Part shown: positions 7,673-16,938 of the stretch, piece after piece
Layout of the letters: every line of letters begins with the position of its first letter
Numbering within the stretch: the stretch's first letter is position 1
Source: Caldichromatium japonicum
Lineage (GTDB): Bacteria > Pseudomonadota > Gammaproteobacteria > Chromatiales > Chromatiaceae
Length of the DNA stretch: 64,000 nt
Direction of reading: 5' to 3'
Assembly (NCBI RefSeq): GCF_011290485.1
Contig: NZ_CP048029.1
Span: 1,285,155 to 1,349,154, forward strand
Notes under the pieces: generated by a model
The model's input: the letters and a program-made list of their open reading frames with translations, nothing else
Databases searched by the model: none
What the model was told of the DNA's origin: nothing
Translations under genes and position numbers: made by a program

Positions 7673-7892
7673 CTCTGGTCAGGTGGTCTCGGGCGTGCCG
7701 GCGCGTCAGGCAGTGGCCATCACCTCAGTTGCTGAGTCAGTGCCCTGTTTGGTCGGACTGATTGCCTATCTGGTTTGGGGACGGGGGATCGACTGGGCGC
7801 TCAGTCTGCCGCTGGTGACGGGGGCGCTGATGGGTTAAGGAAAGGTTTGAAAGGCGCGACACCTCCCTGTGTCGCAGGGTCAATCCTGGGTT

Positions 7893-8483
7893 TCAGGAAC
7901 CACGACGGGCAGCGACCGAACCGCGGGTGCTTAAGAGGAGGAAGGCGGCGATCAGGAAGGCGATGACCGCAACCAGGCTGACCATGGTCACGGGCTTGTT
8001 GGCCGGATCAACCACCTTGAAGGGCGCGCCGATCTTGACCAGGATGGCCGAATGCTTGGGATCGGCCAGCAGATAGCCGCAAAAGCCGAGGAAGGCGCCA
8101 TAGAAGACCATCTTGGCATCCAGATAAAGGCCAACCAAAAAGGCGACCATGGCGGTCATCATGATCAGGGTCACCGCTGCCTTTTGCCCGCCGAGCGCCG
8201 AATCAACGCCCATCTTGTGGAGCAGGTCCAGGACCCAGATGAAGGCGCCCCAGATGATGACCTGTTTGATGAGATAGAACAGGCGGGAGTCGCCGCGCGC
8301 ATAGGCATTGCCCCAGGCGGTGATCAAGGAGATCACGCCGATCACGGGGACAAAATAGCCCCAGTATAGGGCGATCCCCGTCGCGCCCTCGCGGGTCAGG
8401 ACAAAGAGCGCTACTGTACCGGCATAGAGCACCATCAAGGGAAATAGAGCGGAGAGCAATGAGCCTTGTGATTTTGCAGACAT
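7893..8483 (-). CDS. Conserved polytopic membrane protein, function unknown
   Basis: This is a 196-residue hydrophobic protein with about five membrane spans: residues ~10-30 ('LFPLMVLYAGTVALFVL'), ~38-58 ('YWGYFVPVIGVISLITAW'), ~70-88, ~98-118 and ~165-188. The start at 8483 is supported by AGGAGG 7 nt upstream; a longer frame from 8567 lacks such a site. Charged loops are short, with a conserved-looking GGQKAAV between spans three and four. No catalytic motif or known transporter signature is recognised. It follows the broken TSUP gene convergently and lies upstream of, and divergent from, the macroglobulin gene. Confidence 0.7.
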   Translation of the reverse strand: MSAKSQGSLLSALFPLMVLYAGTVALFVLTREGATGIALYWGYFVPVIGVISLITAWGNAYARGDSRLFYLIKQVIIWGAFIWVLDLLHKMGVDSALGGQKAAVTLIMMTAMVAFLVGLYLDAKMVFYGAFLGFCGYLLADPKHSAILVKIGAPFKVVDPANKPVTMVSLVAVIAFLIAAFLLLSTRGSVAARRGS

Positions 8484-8708
8484 CGCGATAACCCTCCTGA
8501 AAGATTTGGGTTGCGGGTTGATTGGGCTGTCTAGACTACATGCCAGACCGCTGGACCGGTCGAGCACCTGGATATTAACCCTTACTGAAACTGCGTGTTA
8601 AGGGTCAGACGCATCAAACCCCAAGGCTCATCGTGCGTCCCTGAAATTGCCTGAGTCCGCGCGAAGGTCTAGAGTTTAACTCACCTTCCCCCACCCGAGC
8701 TGACCGCC

Positions 8709-11700
8709 GTGCGCCTGCTATCCGCCTGCCAACCCTTGCATATGGCCGGGTTTCTGCTCATCGGCACCTGGTTACTGACGAGCACCCTCATCCTGCCGGC
8801 GGAGGCCGCCCGCCGGATCGAGCGGCTGTCGGGGGTCGATTATTTCGGCGAGGATTATGCCACCCTCAAGGGGGTGACCCTGGAAGACTGTGAATCCGCC
8901 TGCCTGGGCGACAGCCGCTATCGGGCCTTTACCTTCAACACCAATGTCGGCTGGTGTTTTCTCAAGGCGAGCCGAGGGGAGACCCGGCCCTTTGCCAATG
9001 CGGTCTCGGGTGAGGTCGTGGAGGAGGGGCAGGCAGCGCCTGTGGTTTCAGCCGAGACCAGGTTTGCCGACCTAGACTTCCTGCCGGCGCGCGAGCGCGA
9101 TGCCGCGCAGCGTCTGGCTGCCAAACTGAACGCGATGCTCCGCCCCCAGTCAGGTCTCAAGGCCTTGGTCGAGCAGGCGCGTGCGGCCTTTGCCGCAAAG
9201 CGCCTGGACGAGGCCAGGGACCTGCTCGAGCAGGCGACCGCCCTGGCGCCCAATGATCGCGCCCTATGGCTTGGACTGGCCGAGGTCTCGCTGGCTTCCG
9301 CCCAGACCGGCGACTGGGATCAACGCAACCGCCTGCGCCGCCAGGCGAGCGCCGCTGCGCTCAATGCCTACGGCCTGAGCGCGCGGGACGAAGAGCGGGC
9401 CGAGGCCCTCAGATGGATCGCACAGACCTTTGCCGCGCGCGATGAGTGGCGGGCAGCGATCCGCGCCAATCGCACTGCGCTCGCCCTGGTCGATGACCCT
9501 GATCTGCACACCCTTCTGGAGCAGCAGGTCGCCGAGCATGGCTTTCGCCTGACCGAGCATCAGGTCGATGCCGATGCGGCCAACCCGCGCATCTGTCTCG
9601 AGTTCAGCTATCCCCTGGACCTGCATCACCCCTATCTCTCGGACTTCGTGCGCGTGGTCGGACGCACGGATCTAGCGATCGAGCCCGAGGCGCAGCGGAT
9701 CTGTATCGATGGGGTGCAACACGGCGATCGTTATCGCGTCCAGGTGCGCCCCGGCCTGCCCACCGCCGACGGCGAGACACTCCATAAGGGCGCTGAACTT
9801 GAGGTCTATGTACGCGATCGCTCGCCTCAGGCGCGGTTTGTCGGCCGCGGCTATGTCCTGCCCAAGGGGGACGAGGCGGCGATCCCGGTGGTGACGGTCA
9901 ATACCGAGCGCCTGGATGCCGAGGTCGACCGCATCGGCGACCGTGGGCTGACCCAGGCGCGCGCTCAAGGTCTACTCCATCAGGTGCTCGGGGACTGGAA
10001 CCTGGAGCAGATCCGCGAGGAGCTCGGCGGGCGGGTGTGGGAGGGGGCGATCGCGGTTCGCTCGGAGCTCAACCGCGAGGTCACCACCGCCATTCCCGTC
10101 GGCGAGCTGGTCAAGGATCTCAAGCCCGGGGTCTATGTCCTGACGGTGCGCCCGCACAATGCTCCAGATGAGAGGGAGCAACTTGCCACCCAATGGTTCC
10201 TGGTCTCGGATCTAGGGCTGACCGCACTCAGCGGTACCGACGGGCTGCACGTCCTAGTGCGCGCACTTTCGACCGCCAAGCCCCTGGTTGGGGTCGAGCT
10301 TCGCCTGATCGCGGTCAATAACGAGATCCTGGGGACGGCGCGCACCGATGATCAGGGCTATGTTCGGCTGCCGCCTGGCCTGCTGCGCGGGAAAGGGGGC
10401 AATGAACCGGCTTTCTTGGTCGCCGAGTCGCACGGAGATTATGGATTCCTCGACCTCAAGCAACCGCCTTTTGATCTCAGCGACCGCGGGGTCGAGGGGC
10501 TCGCCCCGCCTAAGGCGCTGGATGTCTATCTCACGAGCGAGCGCGGGGCTTATCGCCCAGGCGAGACCCTCTATCTGACGGCGCTCGCCCGCGATGCCCA
10601 GGCGCGTGCGGTCAAGGACCTGCCGCTGACCTTGATTATCGAACGCCCCGATGGGGTCGAGTGGATGCGCAGCCTGCTTCAGGACCAGGGTGAGGGCGGC
10701 TATGGCGCATCCGTTCAGCTCCCCTCGACCGCCCAGCGCGGCACCTGGCGCGTCGCGGTCCATGCCGACCCCCAGGGGCCGGCCCTTGCCGAACTTCCCT
10801 TCCTGGTCGAGGACTTTCTGCCCGAGCGCCTCGATCTGACCCTCAGTGCGTCGGTCAAGGCCATCGACCCGAAGGCACCGCCTGCGGTGAACCTCGAGGC
10901 GAGGTTCTTATATGGGGCGCCGGCGAGCGGGCTGGCGATCGAGGGCAAGGTCGAGGTCAGGCCGGCACCAGGGCTTGCCGATCTGCCCGGCTATCGATTT
11001 GGTCTCATGAGCGAAGAGCTCGCCCCCTTTTCCGCCCCCCTGACCGCATCCCAGACTGATACCCAGGGGCGGGCCTTGGTCATGCTCGATCTGCCGGGGC
11101 TGCCGCCGACCAGTAGGCCGCTCGAGGCCGAGGTGCGGCTGCGGGTGGTAGAGGAGGGCGGGCGCCCGGTCGAGCGACGGCTGAGTGTGCCCGTGCGCGC
11201 CGCAAGGCCGCGGTTAGGGGTCAAACCCCTGTTCGGTGACCGGGTGGATGAGGGCGGCACGGCGGTCTTTACCGCCATCGCCATCGATCCCGAGGGTCAG
11301 CCGCTTGGACTGGCGGGCGCGCGCTGGACGCTCGAGCGCCTACGCACCAACTTCCAGTGGTATCACCGCGACGGCAGTTGGGAGTTCGAGCCCGTGACCA
11401 CCAGCGAGCGTGTGGCCTCGGGCAGCATCGATCTCGCCGCGGATGGGTCGGCGCGCATCGAGTCGCGGGTTGATTGGGGCAGCTATCGCCTAAGGCTCGA
11501 GATGCCGGACGGCTCGGCACTGCCAGTGGACCTCGAGTTCGATGCCGGTTGGTCGGTTAGGCCCAAGACCCAGGACACGCCGGACCTGTTACAGGTCAGG
11601 CTCGATAAACCGGTCTATCGGGTCGGTGAACGGGCGCGGGTGCATCTCCATGCGCGTTTTCCCGGTATCGCCCTGATCATGGTCATCGACGATCGGCTGA

Positions 11701-14210
11701 TCGCCATGCGCGCCCTCGAGGTAGGCGAAGGGGAGGCGACGATCGAGCTGCCGGTCACCGCGGACTGGGGGCCGGGTGCCTATATCACCGCCGCCCTCTA
11801 TCGCCCGATGGACCTGGGGGCGCGACGCATGCCCGCCCGCGCCCTAGGCCTGCAATGGGCGACGGTCGATCCGGGCCAGCGGCGCCTGGCGGTCAGCATC
11901 CCTGAGACGCCGGCGCTCAAGGCACCCATCCGCCCGCGCCAGAGTATCGAGATCCCGATCGCGGTTGCCAATGCCCGGCCCAGCGAGCCCCTGTATGCAA
12001 CGGTCTCAGCCGTGGATCTGGGCATCCTCAATCTCACGCGCTTTCAGCCCCCGGCGCCGGATGACTGGTATTTCGCCCAGCGGCGGCTGGGGCTGGAGAT
12101 CCGCGACCTCTACAGCCGGCTCATCGACCGGATGCTGGGCGAGCCTGGGCGGGTGCGCACCGGTGGTGACCGTCAGGGCCTGCAGATCGAGGGCCCACCG
12201 CCGACCGAGGAGCTCTTGGCCTATCACTCCGGGGTGATCCGCCTCGATACCCAGGGGCGGGGGCGCATCGAGCTTGCGCTTCCCGAGTTCAATGGGACGG
12301 TCAGGGTGATGGTCATGGTCTGGGGCGCCGAGGTCCTGGGTCATGCGGTCAAGGACCTGGTGGTCCGCGATCCCATCGTCATTATGCCCAGTCTGCCGCG
12401 CTTCTTGGCCCCGGGCGACCGTTCGCGTCTGCTCCTGAGCCTGGACCCCGTGGAGGACCTGGCCGGTCCTGTCACGCTCGTGACCTCTGTCGAGGGGCCG
12501 CAGGTCCAGATCCCCGCCGAGTCGCAGCGACTTGACCTGAGCCTGGAGCCTGGCGCGCGCAGAGAATTGAACATCCCGCTCATCGCCGACTCGGAGGGGG
12601 ATGCGCGCCTGAGGATCGAACTCAACCCCCCCACAGGTGGATCCCTGCGCAAGACCCTGAGGCTTCCTGTTCGCACCAATCAACCGCGCGTCGGACGCAC
12701 CGAGACCCTAAGCCTTGCGCCCGGGGCCGAGCTTAGGCTCGATGCAGTGCGTCTTGCCGATTATCTGCCGGCAACAGGGGCGCTCCTAGTCTCGGCAGGT
12801 CCGACGGCGCGCCTGGATGTCGCCGGGCTCTTAGCGGCCCTCAACCGCTACCCCTATGGCTGTGCCGAGCAACTGACCAGCCGCGCCCTGCCGCTCCTTT
12901 ATCTCGATCAGGTCGCTGAATCCGCAGGTCTCGTCGGCGAGGGCAAGGCCAGTGAGCGGGTGCGCGCGGCGATCGATGCCCTCCTCTCCAAACAATCGAG
13001 CGAGGGCGGCTTTGGGCTCTGGGGCCAGGAGGACGGCAATGACCTGTGGCTGACGGCCTATGTCGCCGATTTTCTAACCCGGGCGCGCGAACGCGGCCAG
13101 CCGGTGCCCGAGACCCAGTTCCAGATGGCGCTCGATGCCCTCCAGAACGGCGTCAGCCTGGACTCGGACCTGAGCGAGGGCCGCGCGGGCATCGCCTATG
13201 CCCTGTATGTGCTTGCGCGCAACGGGCGGGTGGCGATCGGCGACCTGCGTTATCTCGCCGACAACAAGGTCGAGACCCTGGATACCCCCTTGGCCCTGGC
13301 CCAGTTGGCCGCGGCCCTGGACCTGCAAGGGGATCGCGAGCGGGCGGATCGGCTCTTTCGCGCTGCGCTCAAGCGCCTCACCACCGCCCGCGAGGGGGGC
13401 GGCTATCGCGCCGACTATGGCTCGATCCTGCGGGATGGCGCAGCGCTCCTGACCTTGGCCGCCGAGTCCAAGGGCGCGGCCGTGGATCTCGATCCGCTCG
13501 CCCAGCGCCTGCAGGCGCTCTGGATCAGTGAGACCCATACCAGCACCCAGGAGCAGGCCTGGTTACTCCTGGCCGCCCATGCCCTGATGCGCTCAGGCCC
13601 TTTGGCCGCCCTGGAGATCGAAGGGCGGATGTATCCGGGGTCTTTCTATCGGCGTCTGACCGCTGCTGAGCTAGCCTCCAAACCCCTGGTGCTCGTCAAC
13701 CGCAGCGACCGGCCACTGACGGTGATCCTCACCACCAGCGGTATCCCTGCTCGGCCTTTGCCTGCAGGCGGCAATGGCTATCGGATCGAGCGCGCCTATT
13801 ACGACGCCGAGGGGCGGCGGGTGCGACCCGAACGCATCACCCAGAGCCAGCGCCTGGTCGCTGTGATTACGGTGAGCGCCGACCACCCGCGCGCGGCGCG
13901 CCTGCTGATCGATGACCCGCTACCCGCGGGGTTTGAGATCGAAAACCCGCATCTCGTCGGTTCGGCCGACATCGGCGGTCTGGCCTGGCTCGAGGTAGAG
14001 CAAGAGGTCAGACATGCCGAGTTTCGCAGCAACCGCTTCATCGCCGCCCTGGATCGCGCAGCTGAGGATCCGGCTCTGTTCCATCTCGCCTATTGGGTGC
14101 GCGCCGTCTCGCCTGGGGCCTTCATCCATCCGGCGGCGACAGTTGAGGATATGTATCGCCCCCGCCTGCGCGCCTGGAGCGAGAGCGGACGGGTGGAGAT
14201 CGGCGAATAG
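8709..14210 (+). CDS. Bacterial alpha-2-macroglobulin family protein (YfhM-like) with PAN/Apple domain
   Basis: This is a very large periplasmic protein (1833 residues from GTG 8709; an ATG at codon 12 is possible). The signal peptide ends near 'STLILPAEAARR', with no lipobox, unlike E. coli YfhM. Residues ~36-105 form a PAN/Apple-like module ('TLEDCESACLGDSRYRAFTF', then WCFLK). ~130-280 are TPR-like helices ('AFAAKRLDEARDLLEQATAL'). A series of MG beta domains runs from ~300 to ~1300. The thioester motif C1385-A-E-Q1388 (YPYGCAEQLTS) is intact, followed by the alpha6 TED domain and C-terminal MG domain. The family traps invading proteases through the thioester and is typically paired with PbpC, as here. 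The PAN domain is an unusual addition that could bind sugar or protein ligands. Confidence 0.9.
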   Translation: MRLLSACQPLHMAGFLLIGTWLLTSTLILPAEAARRIERLSGVDYFGEDYATLKGVTLEDCESACLGDSRYRAFTFNTNVGWCFLKASRGETRPFANAVSGEVVEEGQAAPVVSAETRFADLDFLPARERDAAQRLAAKLNAMLRPQSGLKALVEQARAAFAAKRLDEARDLLEQATALAPNDRALWLGLAEVSLASAQTGDWDQRNRLRRQASAAALNAYGLSARDEERAEALRWIAQTFAARDEWRAAIRANRTALALVDDPDLHTLLEQQVAEHGFRLTEHQVDADAANPRICLEFSYPLDLHHPYLSDFVRVVGRTDLAIEPEAQRICIDGVQHGDRYRVQVRPGLPTADGETLHKGAELEVYVRDRSPQARFVGRGYVLPKGDEAAIPVVTVNTERLDAEVDRIGDRGLTQARAQGLLHQVLGDWNLEQIREELGGRVWEGAIAVRSELNREVTTAIPVGELVKDLKPGVYVLTVRPHNAPDEREQLATQWFLVSDLGLTALSGTDGLHVLVRALSTAKPLVGVELRLIAVNNEILGTARTDDQGYVRLPPGLLRGKGGNEPAFLVAESHGDYGFLDLKQPPFDLSDRGVEGLAPPKALDVYLTSERGAYRPGETLYLTALARDAQARAVKDLPLTLIIERPDGVEWMRSLLQDQGEGGYGASVQLPSTAQRGTWRVAVHADPQGPALAELPFLVEDFLPERLDLTLSASVKAIDPKAPPAVNLEARFLYGAPASGLAIEGKVEVRPAPGLADLPGYRFGLMSEELAPFSAPLTASQTDTQGRALVMLDLPGLPPTSRPLEAEVRLRVVEEGGRPVERRLSVPVRAARPRLGVKPLFGDRVDEGGTAVFTAIAIDPEGQPLGLAGARWTLERLRTNFQWYHRDGSWEFEPVTTSERVASGSIDLAADGSARIESRVDWGSYRLRLEMPDGSALPVDLEFDAGWSVRPKTQDTPDLLQVRLDKPVYRVGERARVHLHARFPGIALIMVIDDRLIAMRALEVGEGEATIELPVTADWGPGAYITAALYRPMDLGARRMPARALGLQWATVDPGQRRLAVSIPETPALKAPIRPRQSIEIPIAVANARPSEPLYATVSAVDLGILNLTRFQPPAPDDWYFAQRRLGLEIRDLYSRLIDRMLGEPGRVRTGGDRQGLQIEGPPPTEELLAYHSGVIRLDTQGRGRIELALPEFNGTVRVMVMVWGAEVLGHAVKDLVVRDPIVIMPSLPRFLAPGDRSRLLLSLDPVEDLAGPVTLVTSVEGPQVQIPAESQRLDLSLEPGARRELNIPLIADSEGDARLRIELNPPTGGSLRKTLRLPVRTNQPRVGRTETLSLAPGAELRLDAVRLADYLPATGALLVSAGPTARLDVAGLLAALNRYPYGCAEQLTSRALPLLYLDQVAESAGLVGEGKASERVRAAIDALLSKQSSEGGFGLWGQEDGNDLWLTAYVADFLTRARERGQPVPETQFQMALDALQNGVSLDSDLSEGRAGIAYALYVLARNGRVAIGDLRYLADNKVETLDTPLALAQLAAALDLQGDRERADRLFRAALKRLTTAREGGGYRADYGSILRDGAALLTLAAESKGAAVDLDPLAQRLQALWISETHTSTQEQAWLLLAAHALMRSGPLAALEIEGRMYPGSFYRRLTAAELASKPLVLVNRSDRPLTVILTTSGIPARPLPAGGNGYRIERAYYDAEGRRVRPERITQSQRLVAVITVSADHPRAARLLIDDPLPAGFEIENPHLVGSADIGGLAWLEVEQEVRHAEFRSNRFIAALDRAAEDPALFHLAYWVRAVSPGAFIHPAATVEDMYRPRLRAWSESGRVEIGE

Positions 14211-14216
14211 GTGAGC

Positions 14217-14233
14217 GCCGGCCTCCCGCCGGC
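14217..14233 (+). terminator. Short hairpin after the macroglobulin gene
   Basis: GCCGG (14217-14221) pairs with CCGGC (14229-14233) around a 7-base loop, 7 bases after the stop codon. Only a weak AAATT follows, so it may be an attenuating or mRNA-end hairpin rather than a full intrinsic terminator. Confidence 0.3.
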
Positions 14234-14246
14234 AAATTGAGCTGCG

Positions 14247-14729
14247 ATGATCAGACCGCGCCGAATCATCTCCGGCGGCCAGACCGGCGTCGATCGCGCC
14301 GCCCTGGATTGGGCGATCGCGCGCGGCATCCCCCACGGCGGTTGGTGCCCTAAAGGGCGCCTGGCTGAGGATGGACCGATCGACCCCAGGTATCTCCTGA
14401 CCGAGACCGAGTCGGCAGCCTATGAAGAGCGAACCTGGCGCAATGTCCGCGACAGCGACGGCACCCTGATCCTCAACCGCGGTGACCTTGCAGGCGGCTC
14501 ATTGTTCACCCTCTATTGTGCCGAGCGCCTGGGTCGGTCCTGTCTGGTCGTGCCTTTAGAAGAGGCAGGGCGGTGGGTTGAGCCTGCGCGCGCCTGGCTT
14601 ACCGCCCATGAGATCCGGGTACTCAATCTCGCCGGACCGCGCGCCAGCCAGCGGCCAGGGATCGAGGCGCAGATCTGGGGGTTCTTGGATGCGCTGTTTT
14701 GCCAACAGGATCAACAGGATGCCGGCTAG
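14247..14729 (+). CDS. YpsA/SLOG-fold protein ('putative molybdenum carrier' family)
   Basis: This is a 160-residue cytosolic Rossmann-type protein. The N-terminal 'IISGGQTGVDRAALDWAI' is the GGxTGVD nucleotide-phosphate loop of the YpsA/LOG-like (SLOG) superfamily. The adjacent 'ARGIPHGGWCPKGRLAEDG', 'TESAAYEERTWRNVRDSDGT' and 'LNRGDLAGGSLFTLYCAERL' match the 'putative molybdenum carrier' family. SLOG domains bind nucleotides or nucleotide-derived signals; the molybdenum label comes from structural resemblance, not a proven role. It lies 36 bp after the macroglobulin gene and 40 bp before pbpC, so it is probably co-transcribed with this protease-trap/peptidoglycan pair, which is not its usual setting as far as I know. 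Confidence 0.8.
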   Translation: MIRPRRIISGGQTGVDRAALDWAIARGIPHGGWCPKGRLAEDGPIDPRYLLTETESAAYEERTWRNVRDSDGTLILNRGDLAGGSLFTLYCAERLGRSCLVVPLEEAGRWVEPARAWLTAHEIRVLNLAGPRASQRPGIEAQIWGFLDALFCQQDQQDAG

Positions 14730-14769
14730 CCTGTGTACCGCGCACCCAGGGGATATTCCGCAACCGGGC

Positions 14770-16911
14770 ATGATGCCGGTGAGACGCTGGTGCTCTAACG
14801 CCCTATGGGGATCGCTCATCGCCTGCGCCCTGCTGGGTGCAGCCTGGTTCGGCCTTGACCGCTGGATCGCCGCCGCGCCGCTTCCCGACTTCAGGCTCTC
14901 CAGCTCGATTGAGATATTCGACCGCTCAGCAAGGTTGCTCTATGTCGGGGCGCTCGTCGATGGGCGTTGGCGGCTGTCTGTGGAGCTTGCCCAGGTCGAT
15001 CCGCGTTATCTGGAGTGGCTCAAGGCGATCGAGGACCGGCGGTTTAGCGCCCATTCGGGGGTCGATGGCTGGGCTCTGCTGCGTGCCGCCTGGCAATGGG
15101 CCTCCCAGGGGCGCATCGTCTCGGGCGGTTCGACCCTGACGATGCAGGTGGCACGTCTGCTGGATCAGCGCCCGACCCGCAGTCTTTTGGGTAAACTGCG
15201 TCAGATCCGCCTGGCGCTTGCCCTCGAACGCCGGCTCACCAAAGACGAGATTCTTCGGCTCTATCTCATCTTGGCCCCTTATGGCGGAAACCTGGAAGGG
15301 ATCCGCGCCGCTACCCTGGCCTGGCTCGGTCATGAACCCAGGCGCCTGACGCCGGCTGAGGCGGCGCTGCTGATCGCTTTGCCCCAGGCCCCTGAACGCC
15401 GCCGTCCCGATCGCGATCCAGCTGCCCTCAAACAGGCGCGCGATCGCATCCTTAGGCGACTTCATGATCTGGGGTACATCGATGCTCTAGAGCTCGCCGA
15501 GGCGCTCAAGGCCCAGGTGCCCGAGAGTCGTCGCGCCTTGCTGCGTCTGGCCGCGCATCTGGCCTGGCGGATCCAGGCTGCCAATCCCGAAAGAAAGGCG
15601 CTCGCTGCGACCCTGGATGCGCGGTTACAGGCAGGGCTCGAACGCCTGGCCGCGCGGCGCGCCCAGCTCCTCGGCGAGCGGCTCTCGGTTGCCATCCTGG
15701 TCGCCGATCATCGAACGGGCGAGGTCTGGGCCGCGGTCGGCTCGCCCGATCCATTTGCCACCGACCGCTGGGGGTATCTAGATATGACCCGCGCCGTCCG
15801 CTCGCCGGGCTCAACCCTCAAGCCCCTGATCTATGGCCTGGCCTTCGAGGAGGAGATTGCCCAGCCCGAGAGCCTGATCGAGGACCGGCCGACAGGTTTT
15901 GCCGGCTATGCGCCAAATAACTTCGATCGCAGCTTTCAGGGCACGGTCTCGGTGCGCACGGCCCTCCAGTCATCGCTCAATATCCCTGCGATCCGCTTGC
16001 TCGATGTGCTGGGTCCTGCCCGTCTGCTCGGGCGTCTGCGCCGCGCAGGGGTCACGCTGGTCCTGCCCAAGGCTGCGGCGCCGAATCTGGCGATCGGTCT
16101 GGGCGGTGCAGGCCTGCGGCTGTGCAATCTGGTCCAGCTCTATGCGGCGATCGCCCGTGGCGGGACGGCGGTCGAGCTGCGCGAGCTCTTAGATCAGCCG
16201 AGATCGAGCTCAAAACCGGTCCAAATCGTACTCACCGAGCGCGCCGCTCGACTGGTGACCTCGATCCTCGCCGATGTCCCTGCGCCCGATCGCGCGCGCA
16301 CCGGTGAGCTCGCCTTCAAGACGGGGACCTCTTATGGGCAGCGCGACGCCTGGGCGATTGGTTATGACGGGCGTTGGGTTGCAGGCGTCTGGGTCGGGCG
16401 GCCTGATGGTGCGGCGGTACCCGGGCTGACCGGTATCGATGCCGCCGCCCCCATCCTCTTTGCCGTCTTCGATCAGCTCAGGCCCCGCATCCCACTTCCC
16501 CAGCCGCCATCCCCTGGGTCAGCACCAAGGCTCGCCGACCTCCCGTCGCATCTCCAGCACATCCCCGCTGGTCCTCGCTCGGTAGAGCGCGGCACGCAGG
16601 CGTTTTGCCTGCAAGAGCAGACAGGAGGTTTGCGGCTAGGATGCCTAGGTCCCGCCGAGCCCCTGCAGATCGCCTATCCGCCGGCAGGGGCGCAGATTGA
16701 GCTCGGCTTCAGCACCCCGCAGCCGATGGACCTGATCCTCAAGGTGCGCGGTGGTACTCCACCCTTCGTCTGGTTTGCTGATGGGAGACCGGTTGCCCAC
16801 ACCGCCTTTGCCCGAGAGGCACATTGGTTGCCAGAGGGTCCGGGCTATGTCACCCTAAACGTGGTCGATGGGCGAGGCGAGTCGGCACAGGTTGAAATCC
16901 GCATTCAGTAG
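14770..16911 (+). CDS. pbpC: Penicillin-binding protein 1C
   Basis: This is a bifunctional peptidoglycan synthase of about 713 residues (E. coli PbpC 770), anchored by one N-terminal helix (~11-30). The GT51 glycosyltransferase has E88 in 'KAIEDRRFSAHSGVDGWALL', then 'SGGSTLTMQVARLL' and 'RLTKDEILRLYLILAPYGGN'. The transpeptidase has S348-T-L-K351 (SPGSTLKPLIYG), an SxN-type 'QSSLNIPAIRLLD', and K517-T-G (FKTGTSYGQRDAW). A C-terminal BiPBP_C beta domain (about 620-713) ends 'ESAQVEIRIQ'. The ATG pair at 14770/14773 is preferred over an in-frame ATG at 14578 that lies inside the upstream gene. Pairing with the alpha-2-macroglobulin gene is the classical yfhM-pbpC arrangement: the trap protein is thought to guard where the wall is repaired. 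Confidence 0.9.
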   Translation: MMPVRRWCSNALWGSLIACALLGAAWFGLDRWIAAAPLPDFRLSSSIEIFDRSARLLYVGALVDGRWRLSVELAQVDPRYLEWLKAIEDRRFSAHSGVDGWALLRAAWQWASQGRIVSGGSTLTMQVARLLDQRPTRSLLGKLRQIRLALALERRLTKDEILRLYLILAPYGGNLEGIRAATLAWLGHEPRRLTPAEAALLIALPQAPERRRPDRDPAALKQARDRILRRLHDLGYIDALELAEALKAQVPESRRALLRLAAHLAWRIQAANPERKALAATLDARLQAGLERLAARRAQLLGERLSVAILVADHRTGEVWAAVGSPDPFATDRWGYLDMTRAVRSPGSTLKPLIYGLAFEEEIAQPESLIEDRPTGFAGYAPNNFDRSFQGTVSVRTALQSSLNIPAIRLLDVLGPARLLGRLRRAGVTLVLPKAAAPNLAIGLGGAGLRLCNLVQLYAAIARGGTAVELRELLDQPRSSSKPVQIVLTERAARLVTSILADVPAPDRARTGELAFKTGTSYGQRDAWAIGYDGRWVAGVWVGRPDGAAVPGLTGIDAAAPILFAVFDQLRPRIPLPQPPSPGSAPRLADLPSHLQHIPAGPRSVERGTQAFCLQEQTGGLRLGCLGPAEPLQIAYPPAGAQIELGFSTPQPMDLILKVRGGTPPFVWFADGRPVAHTAFAREAHWLPEGPGYVTLNVVDGRGESAQVEIRIQ

Positions 16912-16938
16912 CGCAGTAGCGGTATTGCATAGCCTCGA

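Larger units (their letters stand above)
5308..7838 (+). pseudogene. TauE/SafE (TSUP) exporter gene with nonsense codon, split by IS605-type element
   Basis: The TSUP sequence begins at ATG 5308, hits an in-frame TAG at 5476-5478 (codon 57), and continues without shift as 'LDSSLGMGYGTTLTPLLLLI', 'VPAVLLSELMTGLAAGIMHH' and 'AAFNKGLSGGGYGPLVT' up to 5943. It resumes at 7673 with 'SGQVVSGVPARQAVAITS' and 'LVGLIAYLVWGRGIDW', ending at TAA 7836-7838. Removing 5943-7672 rejoins the frame exactly (GPLVT-SGQVV). Family members are polytopic inner-membrane exporters of sulfite or organosulfonates, which would suit a sulfur-oxidising host. The C-terminus also stops shortly after LPLVTGALMG, so the last helix seems missing. 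Two independent lesions make it non-functional. Confidence 0.85.
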
